A stretch of DNA of 41,394 nt from an uncultured Akkermansia sp. GTDB taxonomy: Bacteria; Verrucomicrobiota; Verrucomicrobiia; Verrucomicrobiales; Akkermansiaceae. The first letter of the stretch is position 1. Each line of letters begins with the position of its first letter. The stretch is taken from the NCBI GenBank assembly GCA_904502165.1, contig CAJGDB010000007.1, positions 1 to 41,394 of the forward strand, in the 5' to 3' direction. Made by a program: the position numbers and the translations under genes. The notes under the pieces are model-generated. The model made no database searches, was not told where the DNA came from, and was given only the letters and a program-made list of their open reading frames with translations. Positions 24,611-32,246 of the stretch are shown piece after piece.

Positions 24611-25567
24611 ATGATAAACATTTTCCAGCGCATCAGCGCCCTGTTATCGCGCTACACCTCGCCCTTCGTCATGGCCGCAGCTGCACTTGCCTTTGTGTGT
24701 CCAGGCATATTCAGCTGGGTGCAGGGAGATATACAAGCACTGGTACTGGGATTCATCATGCTGACCATGGGCATGACCCTGCGCCCGGAGGATTTCCGCA
24801 TACTGGCCAGACGGCCTCTCGACATTGGAATCGGCACCGCGGCACAATTCAGCATCATGCCGCTGATAGCCTGGGGACTGGTGGAATGCTTCGCGCTTCC
24901 GCGCGGCATTGCCGCCGGGCTCATTCTGGTCGGTTGCTGCCCAGGTGGCGTATCCAGCAACATCATGAGTTTCCTCTGCAAGGGAGATGTTCCCTATTCT
25001 GTAGGCATGACCACCGTCTCCACCCTGCTCGCGCCGTTCCTTACTCCACTTCTCATGCTCTGGCTTTCCGGCGAAAACATCGATATCGATGCCATCGGTA
25101 TGTTCCGCAGCATCCTCTATGTCACCATCTTCCCCGTGGCAATCGGCGCGTTCTGCAATGGTAAATGGGGAAATCGTCCACGCTACACAGAACTCTGCAA
25201 AATCATGCCCGGGCTCTCCGTCATCGGCCTTGCCTGCATCGTGGGGGGAGTCACCGCGGCCAAGGGTGCCAGTTTCTTCGCAAGCGGTGCTCTCATTTTT
25301 CTGACAGTATTCCTGCATAATGCACTTGGCTACGCCCTGGGTTATGGTGTAGGCCGTATAACCGGCATGCTCCGGCCCAAACGCCGCACACTGAGCATCG
25401 AGGTAGGCATGCAGAACGCAGGGTTGGCCACCGTGCTGGCAGGCCGGCATTTCCCCTCTATGCCGGAGGCCGCCGTAGCCTCTGCCATCTGCTGCGTATG
25501 GCACAGCATCTCCGGCACGCTTCTGGCTGGCATATTCAACTTACTGGACCGCTGGCGCAAGCTTTGA
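24611..25567 (+). CDS. Bile acid:sodium symporter (BASS) family transporter
   Basis: 318 residues with about nine to ten membrane segments. 'LGFIMLTMGMTLRPEDFRILARRP' , 'LVGCCPGGVSSNIMSFLCKGDVPYSVGMTT' and 'EVGMQNAGLATVLAGRHF' are the conserved crossover and sodium-site motifs of the BASS/SBF family. Members move bile acids, pantoate, pyruvate or other organic anions with Na+; the substrate here is not evident. The start is the ATG 11 bases after the promoter; the longer frame from 24470 would read through the promoter. Monocistronic, divergent from the aminotransferase gene. Confidence 0.9.
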   Translation: MINIFQRISALLSRYTSPFVMAAAALAFVCPGIFSWVQGDIQALVLGFIMLTMGMTLRPEDFRILARRPLDIGIGTAAQFSIMPLIAWGLVECFALPRGIAAGLILVGCCPGGVSSNIMSFLCKGDVPYSVGMTTVSTLLAPFLTPLLMLWLSGENIDIDAIGMFRSILYVTIFPVAIGAFCNGKWGNRPRYTELCKIMPGLSVIGLACIVGGVTAAKGASFFASGALIFLTVFLHNALGYALGYGVGRITGMLRPKRRTLSIEVGMQNAGLATVLAGRHFPSMPEAAVASAICCVWHSISGTLLAGIFNLLDRWRKL

Positions 25568-25685
25568 ACTGTGCTCCGTAACAAGGCCTGCTGAAGAGAA
25601 CTCTGCTCTTTCTGCTGAATTTCTACCCTCCCCTGCAAATGACCCGATAAAACTGAAATGGGAGCCAGCATGGCAGCATTACGGC

Positions 25686-25714
25686 TTGCACTAGAGCGGG
25701 AATGGTGCTAATCT
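25686..25714 (+). promoter_or_regulatory. Promoter of argH
   Basis: TTGCAC, 17 bases, TAATCT, then 9 bases to ATG 25724. Transcription should begin about two or three bases before the ATG. No arginine-box-like operator was recognised nearby. Confidence 0.65.
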
Positions 25715-25723
25715 TTGCGCGTT

Positions 25724-27088
25724 ATGTGGACAGGACGTTTTTCTCAGCCGACAGCAGACCTGGTACTGGAATACGGAGAATCCGTATCATACGATTGGAA
25801 ACTGTATGAACACGATATTGCAGGTTCTACGGCCCATGCGCGTGCCCAGCTGAAAGCCGGCATGCTGACTCAGGAGGAATTTGATGCCATTGCCAATGGA
25901 CTGCAGGAGATTCTGGCCGATATCAAGGCCGGCAACTTCCAGTGGAGCATGAAACTGGAAGATGTGCACATGAATATCGAAAGCGAGCTGACCCGCCGCA
26001 TCGGCGCTCCTGGTGCAAAACTGCACACCGCACGCTCCCGCAACGACCAGGTCGCCACAGACACCCGCCTGTACTGCCGAGCCCAGATTGATGAAACCCT
26101 TGAGCTGCTCAAGGATATGCAGCGCGCTCTGGTGCAGAAAGCTTCTCAGTACGCCGAAATCCGCATCCCCGGCTACACGCACCTGCAGCGCGCCCAGCCG
26201 GTCACTATAGGTCACCACCTGCTGGCCTATGTCGAGATGCTGGATCGCGATATTGCCCGCCTTGCCGATTGCCGCCGCCGAGTGAACGTAAGCCCCCTGG
26301 GCAGCGGTGCCATTGCCGGCAGCACCATCAATCTCGACCGCGAAGGCATTGCCGCAGAGCTCGGGTTCGACAGTGTGACCGAAAACTCCATGGATGCCAT
26401 TGCCGACCGCGACTACATCATGGAAACCCTCTTCGACCTCTCCCTCATCGGTACCCATCTCTCCCGCCTCAGCGAAGATCTCGTGCTCTGGAGCAGCGCA
26501 GAGTTCGGCTACTGCACTCTCAGCGATGCCCACACCACAGGTTCCAGCCTCATGCCGCAGAAGAAGAACCCGGATGTCTGCGAGCTGACCCGCGGCAAGA
26601 GCGGCCGTCTGTACGGCAATCTGGTCAGCGTCATGGTGGCCGTCAAGGGGCTTCCCCTCACCTACAACCGTGACCTTCAGGAAGACAAGGAACCGCTTTT
26701 CGATTCCTTTGAAACCATCAGTCTGGCCCTGCGCGTCAATGCCGAAATGGTGGCCGCCATGCGTATCAACCCCGACCGCTGCGCCGCAGCCGTGAGCGAC
26801 CCGCTGCTCCTCGCAACCGATCTTGCAGACTACCTGGTGCGCCGTGGAGTACCTTTCCGCAAGGCACATGAACTGGTCGGCAAGGCTGTGGCTGTGGCTG
26901 TTGGTACAGGAACCCCGCTCAATGAGCTCAGCCTCGAGGAATTTCAGGAAATCTCCCCGGAATACGGCGCTGATGTACATGAGGTATTCAACCTCGACCG
27001 AGCCTTCTCCCTCCGTACCAATCCCGGAGCTCCCAACCCGGATAACACGGGCCGCCGTCTCGCATATTGGCAGAATAAACTGGCTTGA
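25724..27088 (+). CDS. argH: Argininosuccinate lyase
   Basis: 454 residues, normal length. Splits argininosuccinate into arginine and fumarate, the last step of arginine synthesis, in the cytoplasm. The fumarase/aspartase-superfamily signature GSSLMPQKKNPDVCEL is near residue 273; 'HTARSRNDQVATDTRL', 'GYTHLQRAQPVTIGHHLLAY' (general acid His) and 'LPLTYNRDLQEDKEPLFD' are all intact. The N-terminus MWTGRFSQPTADLVLEY is the usual one, and the promoter just upstream supports ATG 25724 over an in-frame TTG at 25715. A strong terminator follows. No other arg gene is in the window. Confidence 0.97.
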   Translation: MWTGRFSQPTADLVLEYGESVSYDWKLYEHDIAGSTAHARAQLKAGMLTQEEFDAIANGLQEILADIKAGNFQWSMKLEDVHMNIESELTRRIGAPGAKLHTARSRNDQVATDTRLYCRAQIDETLELLKDMQRALVQKASQYAEIRIPGYTHLQRAQPVTIGHHLLAYVEMLDRDIARLADCRRRVNVSPLGSGAIAGSTINLDREGIAAELGFDSVTENSMDAIADRDYIMETLFDLSLIGTHLSRLSEDLVLWSSAEFGYCTLSDAHTTGSSLMPQKKNPDVCELTRGKSGRLYGNLVSVMVAVKGLPLTYNRDLQEDKEPLFDSFETISLALRVNAEMVAAMRINPDRCAAAVSDPLLLATDLADYLVRRGVPFRKAHELVGKAVAVAVGTGTPLNELSLEEFQEISPEYGADVHEVFNLDRAFSLRTNPGAPNPDNTGRRLAYWQNKLA

Positions 27089-27110
27089 TTTTCTTTATGC
27101 TTATTCTACT

Positions 27111-27150
27111 CAGGTAGTGTGCGAATTGCTCGCATACTACCTGTTTTTTT
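27111..27150 (+). terminator. Terminator after argH
   Basis: CAGGTAGTGTGCGA, loop ATTGC, TCGCATACTACCTG (14 pairs with one G-T), directly followed by TTTTTTT. It starts 22 bases after the argH stop. Confidence 0.93.
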
Positions 27151-27182
27151 CGTTTTCATAAATCGCAATACAGTATTTATAC

Positions 27183-27211
27183 TTGCAATTTCAGATAGAA
27201 AAGTGCAGTAT
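27183..27211 (+). promoter_or_regulatory. Possible promoter of NAD-synthetase-like gene
   Basis: TTGCAA, 17 bases, CAGTAT, 24 bases before ATG 27236. The -10 is weak (three of six); TATTAA at 27209 is an alternative with a 20-base spacer. Confidence 0.4.
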
Positions 27212-27235
27212 TAACCCGATAAACCCTTTATCCCG

Positions 27236-28723
27236 ATGAAGTATTCCATTAAAAAAATCGGCATCATCCAGAATGCCCCTCTGCCAGGCGATTTTTCAAA
27301 CAATCTGCGTGCCATAGTCCAAGGATATCGTGAATGTCTGGATCACGGCGCAGATATCGTCGTTGCCCCCGCTGCCGCACTCTGCGGTCTGGAACCACAG
27401 TCCCTTGCCACACGAAGCTCCTTCCTTGCCCAGACCCAGGCGGCATTAGAAAGTCTATCGCGCGAGCTAGGCCATGCACCCCTGATTCTGGCAGCCTACA
27501 CAGTAACCATCAATGATGAAGACCTCTACATCGGCATGATTGGAGAGGATGATATGGCCAACGACACATGGATGCAGAAAGACCGCCGTATTGTGCTCAC
27601 TCCTTACCTGCTCGAGAAAGACTGCGTAACAGAGGTAACCGATGGCGAAACCATCGAAATCAATGACCGTCTGTTCTACATCGACACCAACGACAGAGAC
27701 ATGCTGCCCGATACCGGCCCTGACTTCATGGTCCGCCTGCCCTGCACCCCCTGGTTCGGCGGGGCTGCCAAGGATGACTATGAAATCCGCGCATGGGAAG
27801 CAAGCATGGTCGGCTGCACCGTCATCTGCTGCCGCCCCGTTGGAACGGCTGGTGGCAATATCTATGGCGGTGGTTCCGGAGTCTATTCCCTCGAAGGCGA
27901 GATTCTGCAGCGTCTCCCGTATTTCGAAGTCGCCAACAAAGTGATTGATATCACCCGCAGCCCGCAGGCCCGCAACCTGCCCGAGGAAGCAGAACTGATG
28001 AGTTCTGCGCTGGAACGCGGTGTGCGCGACAATGTGCGAAATAATGGTTTCACCGGTGTCTGCCTGCCGTTGGATCATGAAAACGCACCTCTCCTTGCCG
28101 CAATCAGCATCAAGGCCCTGGGAGCAGCCAATGTGTGCGGCATCAGCTTCGATCCGGAAAACACGCTGTCCGACAAACTGGGCATCTCCTGCTTCAGACC
28201 GAATTTCCAGCCGCTTGAAAGCGCAGCCCTCACCGCCCTGGGAGGAGAGGAAAACAAAGCCCTGCTGGAGCGTCTGCGGACAACCATCGCCATGTCGCAC
28301 GCAGAATCCCGGGGGCTCATGCTCTGTTCACCTCTGGCCCGCCGCCAGATAATGCTGGGAGAGTTCAGCATGTATGGTCTTTCCGGAGGCCTTCTTGCGC
28401 CTCTGGGCAACCTCTACGATGTTGACCTCTACCTGCTCAGCGAGTACTATGCCGAGCAGTTTGACAACATCTTCGGTTCGCTGACAGAGCCACCGCACGG
28501 CACAACAAACCGCATCATCCACGAACTCGCAGACCTCAACACCGCGCCTTCCGTCCTGCTTGACGCCGAACACAACTACCTGTTCAAGGAAAACGATGTA
28601 CGCATCATTCAGCGCAAGCTGCTGGCATCTGCACTCAAGCGAACCCAGCTGCCCATCATCCTGCATGCCGATGCCCCGGACCAACAGCTCAGATTCCCGG
28701 TCTCTCATCGTCTGAACGACTAA
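27236..28723 (+). CDS. NAD synthetase-like protein with both active sites lost
   Basis: 495 residues that follow glutamine-dependent NAD+ synthetase (NadE) from end to end: an N-terminal nitrilase-type glutaminase fold (1-245) and a C-terminal PP-loop ATPase fold (about 255-495; 'RGVRDNVRNNGFTGV', 'ISIKALGAANV', 'LAPLGNLYDVDLYLL', 'KRTQLP'). The catalytic residues are missing. In the nitrilase part the Glu of 'FPE' is Ala46 (VVAPAAALCG) and the Cys of 'ICED' is replaced (FYIDTND, 147-153). In the synthetase part SGGIDS is DHENAP (280-285) and TGNKSE is SPLARRQ (365-371). The frame is intact with no stops or frameshifts, so it looks like a maintained pseudoenzyme rather than a decaying gene. 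Function unknown. Confidence 0.85.
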   Translation: MKYSIKKIGIIQNAPLPGDFSNNLRAIVQGYRECLDHGADIVVAPAAALCGLEPQSLATRSSFLAQTQAALESLSRELGHAPLILAAYTVTINDEDLYIGMIGEDDMANDTWMQKDRRIVLTPYLLEKDCVTEVTDGETIEINDRLFYIDTNDRDMLPDTGPDFMVRLPCTPWFGGAAKDDYEIRAWEASMVGCTVICCRPVGTAGGNIYGGGSGVYSLEGEILQRLPYFEVANKVIDITRSPQARNLPEEAELMSSALERGVRDNVRNNGFTGVCLPLDHENAPLLAAISIKALGAANVCGISFDPENTLSDKLGISCFRPNFQPLESAALTALGGEENKALLERLRTTIAMSHAESRGLMLCSPLARRQIMLGEFSMYGLSGGLLAPLGNLYDVDLYLLSEYYAEQFDNIFGSLTEPPHGTTNRIIHELADLNTAPSVLLDAEHNYLFKENDVRIIQRKLLASALKRTQLPIILHADAPDQQLRFPVSHRLND

Positions 28724-28753
28724 GGCTTCTGCTACAAGTTATTGAACTCATAC

Positions 28754-28787
28754 AAGGGGGTGTGGTGTCCTTACGCTACACCCCCTT
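28754..28787 (+). terminator. Hairpin between NAD-synthetase-like gene and AP2-like gene
   Basis: AAGGGGGTGT, 14-base loop, ACACCCCCTT: a perfect 10-base stem ending 4 bases before ATG 28792. It has no T-run. It may end the upstream transcript or mask the translation start of the next gene. Confidence 0.5.
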
Positions 28788-28791
28788 CCCC

Positions 28792-29100
28792 ATGAAAAGC
28801 AAGAACTTAACCCGCTACACCTACGAAAACACTGATTTTCAGGGCTGGCGCGTCAGCATCCAACGCTGCGGCCGCATCATCACCCGGTATTTTTCAGATT
28901 TGCAATATGGTTCAGAAGAAGAATCACGGGCGGCTGCTGTCGAATACCGAGATGCCGTCTTTGCCAACATGAAGACGCACCGCGAAGACCTCCCGGAGTA
29001 CATGGACCAGGAGCTGGAGCACGTTCAGCAGCTGCTCAAGGAGAAAAGCGCTGGATTTAATCCTCATCATGATCCACAGCGTGGACCTTCGCACGCTTAG
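28792..29100 (+). CDS. Small AP2-like domain protein
   Basis: 102 residues. The stretch 'GWRVSIQRCGRIITRYFSDLQYG' followed by 'RAAAVEYRDAVFANM' has the three-strand-plus-helix pattern of the bacterial AP2/ERF-like domain (GWxVxIxRxGKxxxxxFSD..YGG..AxxxAxxYRD), which in other contexts binds DNA. The C-terminal 35 residues are charged. Family assignment is by pattern only. I take ATG 28792; a GTG at 28762 would lie in the upstream hairpin. The last 44 bases are antisense to the end of the next, convergent gene. Confidence 0.6.
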   Translation: MKSKNLTRYTYENTDFQGWRVSIQRCGRIITRYFSDLQYGSEEESRAAAVEYRDAVFANMKTHREDLPEYMDQELEHVQQLLKEKSAGFNPHHDPQRGPSHA

Positions 29101-29491
29101 CCTTGGCGGCCTCGGCATTCTCCTCAATCTGGTCAGCCAGCAGAGCCTTCAGTTCTGCATTATCAAAATAGTTCGTCTTTTCAAGCCGTGCAAACTGTAA
29201 AGCCAGGCGTTCCAGAATATCGATAAGAGCCTGCTTCCTGTCCTTTGTATTCTCAATGTACTGCCAGAGTGCCGTATCGTCCTCTTCCAGCAGTTCGCTC
29301 TGAACCCGGATGGATTCCTGAATCTCTGCCACCGCTGGTGCAGCATCCGCAACATCATCAATCTTTTCCAAGGCAACAACAGCCTGTGTCAACGCCCCCA
29401 GCAACTTGTCGTATACGGCAGCAGAGGGGTCAACCTCGGCAGCATGCAAGGCACTTGCGGCAAAGAAAAGAGGAAGGGTGAAACGGTGCAT
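29057..29491 (-). CDS. Predicted periplasmic helical protein, unknown function
   Basis: 144 residues with a signal peptide (MHRFTLPLFFAASALHAAEV, cleavage probably after AlaXAla near residue 17-18). The mature part is almost all helix with heptad-like Leu/Ile spacing ('LLGALTQAVVALEKI', 'LIDILERLALQFARLE') and an acidic/basic C-terminus ending DHDED. No family is recognised; a coiled-coil or helical bundle is likely. It has the strongest promoter in this region (TTGACA/TAAAAT) just 6 bases before its ATG, which supports it being a real gene. It converges on the AP2-like gene and overlaps it by 44 bases. Confidence 0.7.
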   Translation of the reverse strand: MHRFTLPLFFAASALHAAEVDPSAAVYDKLLGALTQAVVALEKIDDVADAAPAVAEIQESIRVQSELLEEDDTALWQYIENTKDRKQALIDILERLALQFARLEKTNYFDNAELKALLADQIEENAEAAKAKRAKVHAVDHDED

Positions 29492-29497
29492 AGGTGT

Positions 29498-29527
29498 ATT
29501 TTATGCGTTTACCGGGCATCATGTCAA
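29498..29527 (-). promoter_or_regulatory. Promoter of periplasmic helical protein gene
   Basis: Minus strand: TTGACA, 18 bases, TAAAAT, then 6 bases to ATG 29491. Both hexamers are near consensus; a leaderless mRNA is predicted. Confidence 0.75.
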
Positions 29528-29566
29528 GCAAAGAAAATTTGCTGACCTCAAAAACTGCTTTTCTTC

Positions 29567-29595
29567 GTGACAAACAGCATCCGATGCGTTAGTAT
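29567..29595 (+). promoter_or_regulatory. Promoter of kdsB-uppS
   Basis: GTGACA, 17 bases, TAGTAT, 27 bases before ATG 29623. The 131-base region between the divergent genes holds this and the minus-strand promoter at 29498-29527. Confidence 0.55.
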
Positions 29596-29622
29596 AGACT
29601 CACATCAACACATCCTTTTCCC

Positions 29623-30444
29623 ATGTCTCAGTCCATTCTTATCGTTATTCCTGCCCGTTATGCCTCCACCCGTCTGCCCGGCAAGCCTCTGGTCAAGATT
29701 GCCGGCGTGGAAATGATCAAGCGCGTGGCAGACATTGCTGCCTCCATCTGCAGCAAGAACGAAAACTGTAACTACGTGGTTGCCACAGATGACCAGCGCA
29801 TCGTCGATTACTGCCAGGGGGTCGATGTACCCGTTGTCATGACCGCCGAAACCTGCCGCAGCGGCACAGAACGATGCTGGGATGCCGTAAGCCAGCAGAC
29901 CACCACCCCGGATTTCATTATCAATCTCCAGGGTGATAATCCGCTTTGCCCGCCCTGGGTCATCCAGCAGCTCATCGATGAATGGAAAGCCTGCCCGGCA
30001 GACGTCTTCACCCCCTGCATCCACCTCGATTGGGCAGAATATGACCGCCTTGTGGAATCCAAGAAGACCACTCCGTACAGCGGCACAACCGTGCTGGTCG
30101 ACAAGGACGGCTATGCCCTTGCCTTCTCCAAGAGCACCATTCCTGCCATCCGCAAGCCTGAAAAGGCCCGCGAAACCATGGAAAAGAGCCCGGTTCGCCG
30201 TCACGTAGGGCTGTATGCCTACACCTATTCTGCCCTCAAGAACTACTTTGAACTGCCGGAGGGCGACTATGAAAAAGGCTGCGTCGAAGGGCTCGAACAG
30301 ATGCGCTTCCTCTACAACGGCCTGCGTGTCAAGATGGTGGAAGTGAACTACCGCGGCCGTAAGACCACCAGCGGGGTGGATTCTCCTGAGGACGTAGCCC
30401 GCGTTGAAGCCATCCTTGCCGAATACGGCGAATACGAGCTGTAA
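29623..30444 (+). CDS. kdsB: 3-deoxy-manno-octulosonate cytidylyltransferase
   Basis: 273 residues; activates KDO as CMP-KDO for lipid A inner-core synthesis, in the cytoplasm. The N-terminal nucleotide loop is VIPARYASTRLPGKPLVKI; 'SGTERCWDAV' matches the usual GTDR motif, 'NLQGDNPLCPPWVI' the QGDEP metal site with Asn for Glu, and 'RRHVGLYAYTYSALKNY' and 'GVDSPEDVARVEAIL' close the fold. The length is slightly above the usual 250. The Asn substitution and an added loop could mean a related CMP-sugar synthetase, but KdsB is the best fit. The stop shares one base with uppS (TAATG). Confidence 0.88.
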   Translation: MSQSILIVIPARYASTRLPGKPLVKIAGVEMIKRVADIAASICSKNENCNYVVATDDQRIVDYCQGVDVPVVMTAETCRSGTERCWDAVSQQTTTPDFIINLQGDNPLCPPWVIQQLIDEWKACPADVFTPCIHLDWAEYDRLVESKKTTPYSGTTVLVDKDGYALAFSKSTIPAIRKPEKARETMEKSPVRRHVGLYAYTYSALKNYFELPEGDYEKGCVEGLEQMRFLYNGLRVKMVEVNYRGRKTTSGVDSPEDVARVEAILAEYGEYEL

Positions 30445-31157
30445 TGCCCGCCCCCATGAGCAAAGTTCCGCAACATATCGCCATCATCATGGATGGCAAT
30501 GGCCGCTGGGCAAAAAAGAAAGGTATTCTCCGTGCCAGCGGGCATGAGGAAGGAGGCCGCTCCGTGCAGCGCGCCCTCGACCTCTGCCTGGAACACGGCG
30601 TAAAGTGGATGACGCTCTATGCCTTCTCCACCGAAAACTGGGGGCGTTCCTCCCTGGAAGTGAATGCACTCATGCACCTGCTGGATAAATACCTGAAGGA
30701 GCGCACCCCGGAAATGATGGAAAAGAACGTGCGTCTGCATGCCATCGGCGAATTACACATGCTGCCGGAAAACTGCCGCAAACGCCTGCAGGCCAGTATT
30801 GATGCCACGTGCAACAACGATGGTCTCAACCTCGTTCTGGCTCTTTCCTATGGTTCCCGGCAGGAAATCACCGCCGCTGTCCGCAGACTGGCCTCGCAGG
30901 TCAAGGCCGGCACGCTGCAGCCGGAAGATATCACGCCGGAAATACTGGCAGACAATCTCTACACCGCCGGCATGCCCGACCCGGACCTCCTCATCCGTAC
31001 CAGCGGCGAAATGCGTATCTCCAACTACCTGCTCTGGCAGATAAGCTACGCAGAAATCTATGTCACCGATGTACTCTGGCCCGACTTCGGGCGCGAGGAA
31101 TTCGAGGCAGCCCTTGCCGAATTTGCCAAACGCGAACGCCGCTACGGCAAGCGCTGA
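30444..31157 (+). CDS. uppS: Isoprenyl (undecaprenyl) diphosphate synthase
   Basis: 237 residues; the cis-prenyltransferase that makes the C55 lipid carrier for peptidoglycan and LPS. The active-site Asp17 lies in IAIIMDGNGRWAKKKG; 'SGHEEGGRSVQRAL', 'WMTLYAFSTENWGRS', 'LVLALSYGSRQEI' and 'PDPDLLIRTSGEMRISNYLLWQ' are the remaining conserved regions, complete. Start is ATG 30444 (TAATG with kdsB); ATG 30456 is an alternative that would drop four residues. Coupling to kdsB groups two envelope-precursor enzymes. CdsA, usually next, is not here. Confidence 0.95.
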   Translation: MPAPMSKVPQHIAIIMDGNGRWAKKKGILRASGHEEGGRSVQRALDLCLEHGVKWMTLYAFSTENWGRSSLEVNALMHLLDKYLKERTPEMMEKNVRLHAIGELHMLPENCRKRLQASIDATCNNDGLNLVLALSYGSRQEITAAVRRLASQVKAGTLQPEDITPEILADNLYTAGMPDPDLLIRTSGEMRISNYLLWQISYAEIYVTDVLWPDFGREEFEAALAEFAKRERRYGKR

Positions 31158-31187
31158 TTTACCGCCTTTCTCAGCCTGCACAGAACC

Positions 31188-32246
31188 TTATTCCGCGCCG
31201 TCCCTGCTTTCCGGAGCCTGGGCGGCGCGGCATTTTTCAGCCAGGGCTTCGGCCCGGGGAAACGCCATATAGAACAATTCCTCTTCTGTGCGGATATGCT
31301 CCGTCCACAGGTTTCCCTGCAGGCCCATCACGTGCGGAGAATCCGGCACCTGATACGCACGTACCATCTCCGGGGTAATCACATGATCCCCCGGGCGGGC
31401 ATCCTCAAGCCGCTGCGGATAATCAAAATAAAAATGGCTGTTCGGGCAGAGAATGACAGGCATACCCAGAGCCAGAACCCTCTCCACCTGTTCGCCTCGC
31501 CAGGCCATCACCCATTGGCCGCGCACCCCGTTGCAGGCTGCTTCATCCCAGGTGATTGCAGGATAGCCTTTCGACTTCACATAATCAACCATTTCCTGCA
31601 TAAAATCGCGCTGCTGCTCACGGCTCAGCAAACGCTCATCGACCTCATCGCCACCCAGGTGAATCGGTGTTCCGGCCGGAAAAATCTCCATCATATCATC
31701 CAGCACCTTCCGGGCAAAATCCCTTACCTCCGGCTTATCGACAGCCAGCACATCCTTACCCAGCTTGCAGCCGGGCGGCGGCACAAGAGCCAGTTCCGGA
31801 TACGCCACCAAGGCAGCATAGAAATGCCCCGGCATATCAATCTCCGGCACCAGGGTAATACCATACCTTCTGCCTATGGCCACCATTTTCTTCATGATTT
31901 CCCATGAATAATAGCCACCATAACACTCTGTGAAATGAGCGCCTATTTCATGCTTGCTCCAATCCCACTCCCCTTCCGGAAGCAGCTTGCGCCAGGCCCC
32001 GACTTCGGTCAGCTTCGGGAAACTCCTGATTTGCAGGCGCCAGCCAGGGCCATCCGTCAAGTGCAGATGCAGGTAGTTGAGCTCCAGCTCAGACATGCGC
32101 TTCATCAGGCGCACAAGCGTGGCCGGGCCAAAGAAATGGCGAGAGAGGTCCAGATGCAGGCCCCGCCACTCAAAGCGGCGCTGCGGGACGGCGGCGTAGG
32201 TCACGCAGCTCGACAGCAGGAACAATAATACCAGAATCCACCTCAT
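31188..32246 (-). CDS. Glycoside hydrolase family 20 beta-N-acetylhexosaminidase lipoprotein
   Basis: 352 residues with a lipoprotein signal (LLFLLSSC, Cys14). The catalytic pair is Asp200-Glu201 in PIHLGGDEVDE, the GH20 hallmark for substrate-assisted catalysis on terminal GlcNAc or GalNAc. 'GLHLDLSRHFF', 'LNYLHLHLTDGPGWRLQI', 'GITLVPEIDMPGH' and 'GLQGNLWTEHI' line the barrel in family order. It is a minimal enzyme: the N-terminal GH20b domain and any carbohydrate module are absent. Removal of GlcNAc from mucin or peptidoglycan fragments outside the cytoplasm is plausible. Its start overlaps the maf stop as ATGA, the end of the ilvA-maf-GH20 operon. Confidence 0.93.
   Translation of the reverse strand: MRWILVLLFLLSSCVTYAAVPQRRFEWRGLHLDLSRHFFGPATLVRLMKRMSELELNYLHLHLTDGPGWRLQIRSFPKLTEVGAWRKLLPEGEWDWSKHEIGAHFTECYGGYYSWEIMKKMVAIGRRYGITLVPEIDMPGHFYAALVAYPELALVPPPGCKLGKDVLAVDKPEVRDFARKVLDDMMEIFPAGTPIHLGGDEVDERLLSREQQRDFMQEMVDYVKSKGYPAITWDEAACNGVRGQWVMAWRGEQVERVLALGMPVILCPNSHFYFDYPQRLEDARPGDHVITPEMVRAYQVPDSPHVMGLQGNLWTEHIRTEEELFYMAFPRAEALAEKCRAAQAPESRDGAE

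Noticed and set aside
25580..25625. Terminator after the BASS transporter gene
   Set aside because: CTGCTGAA occurs twice, but as a direct repeat, so it cannot form the stem it first suggests.
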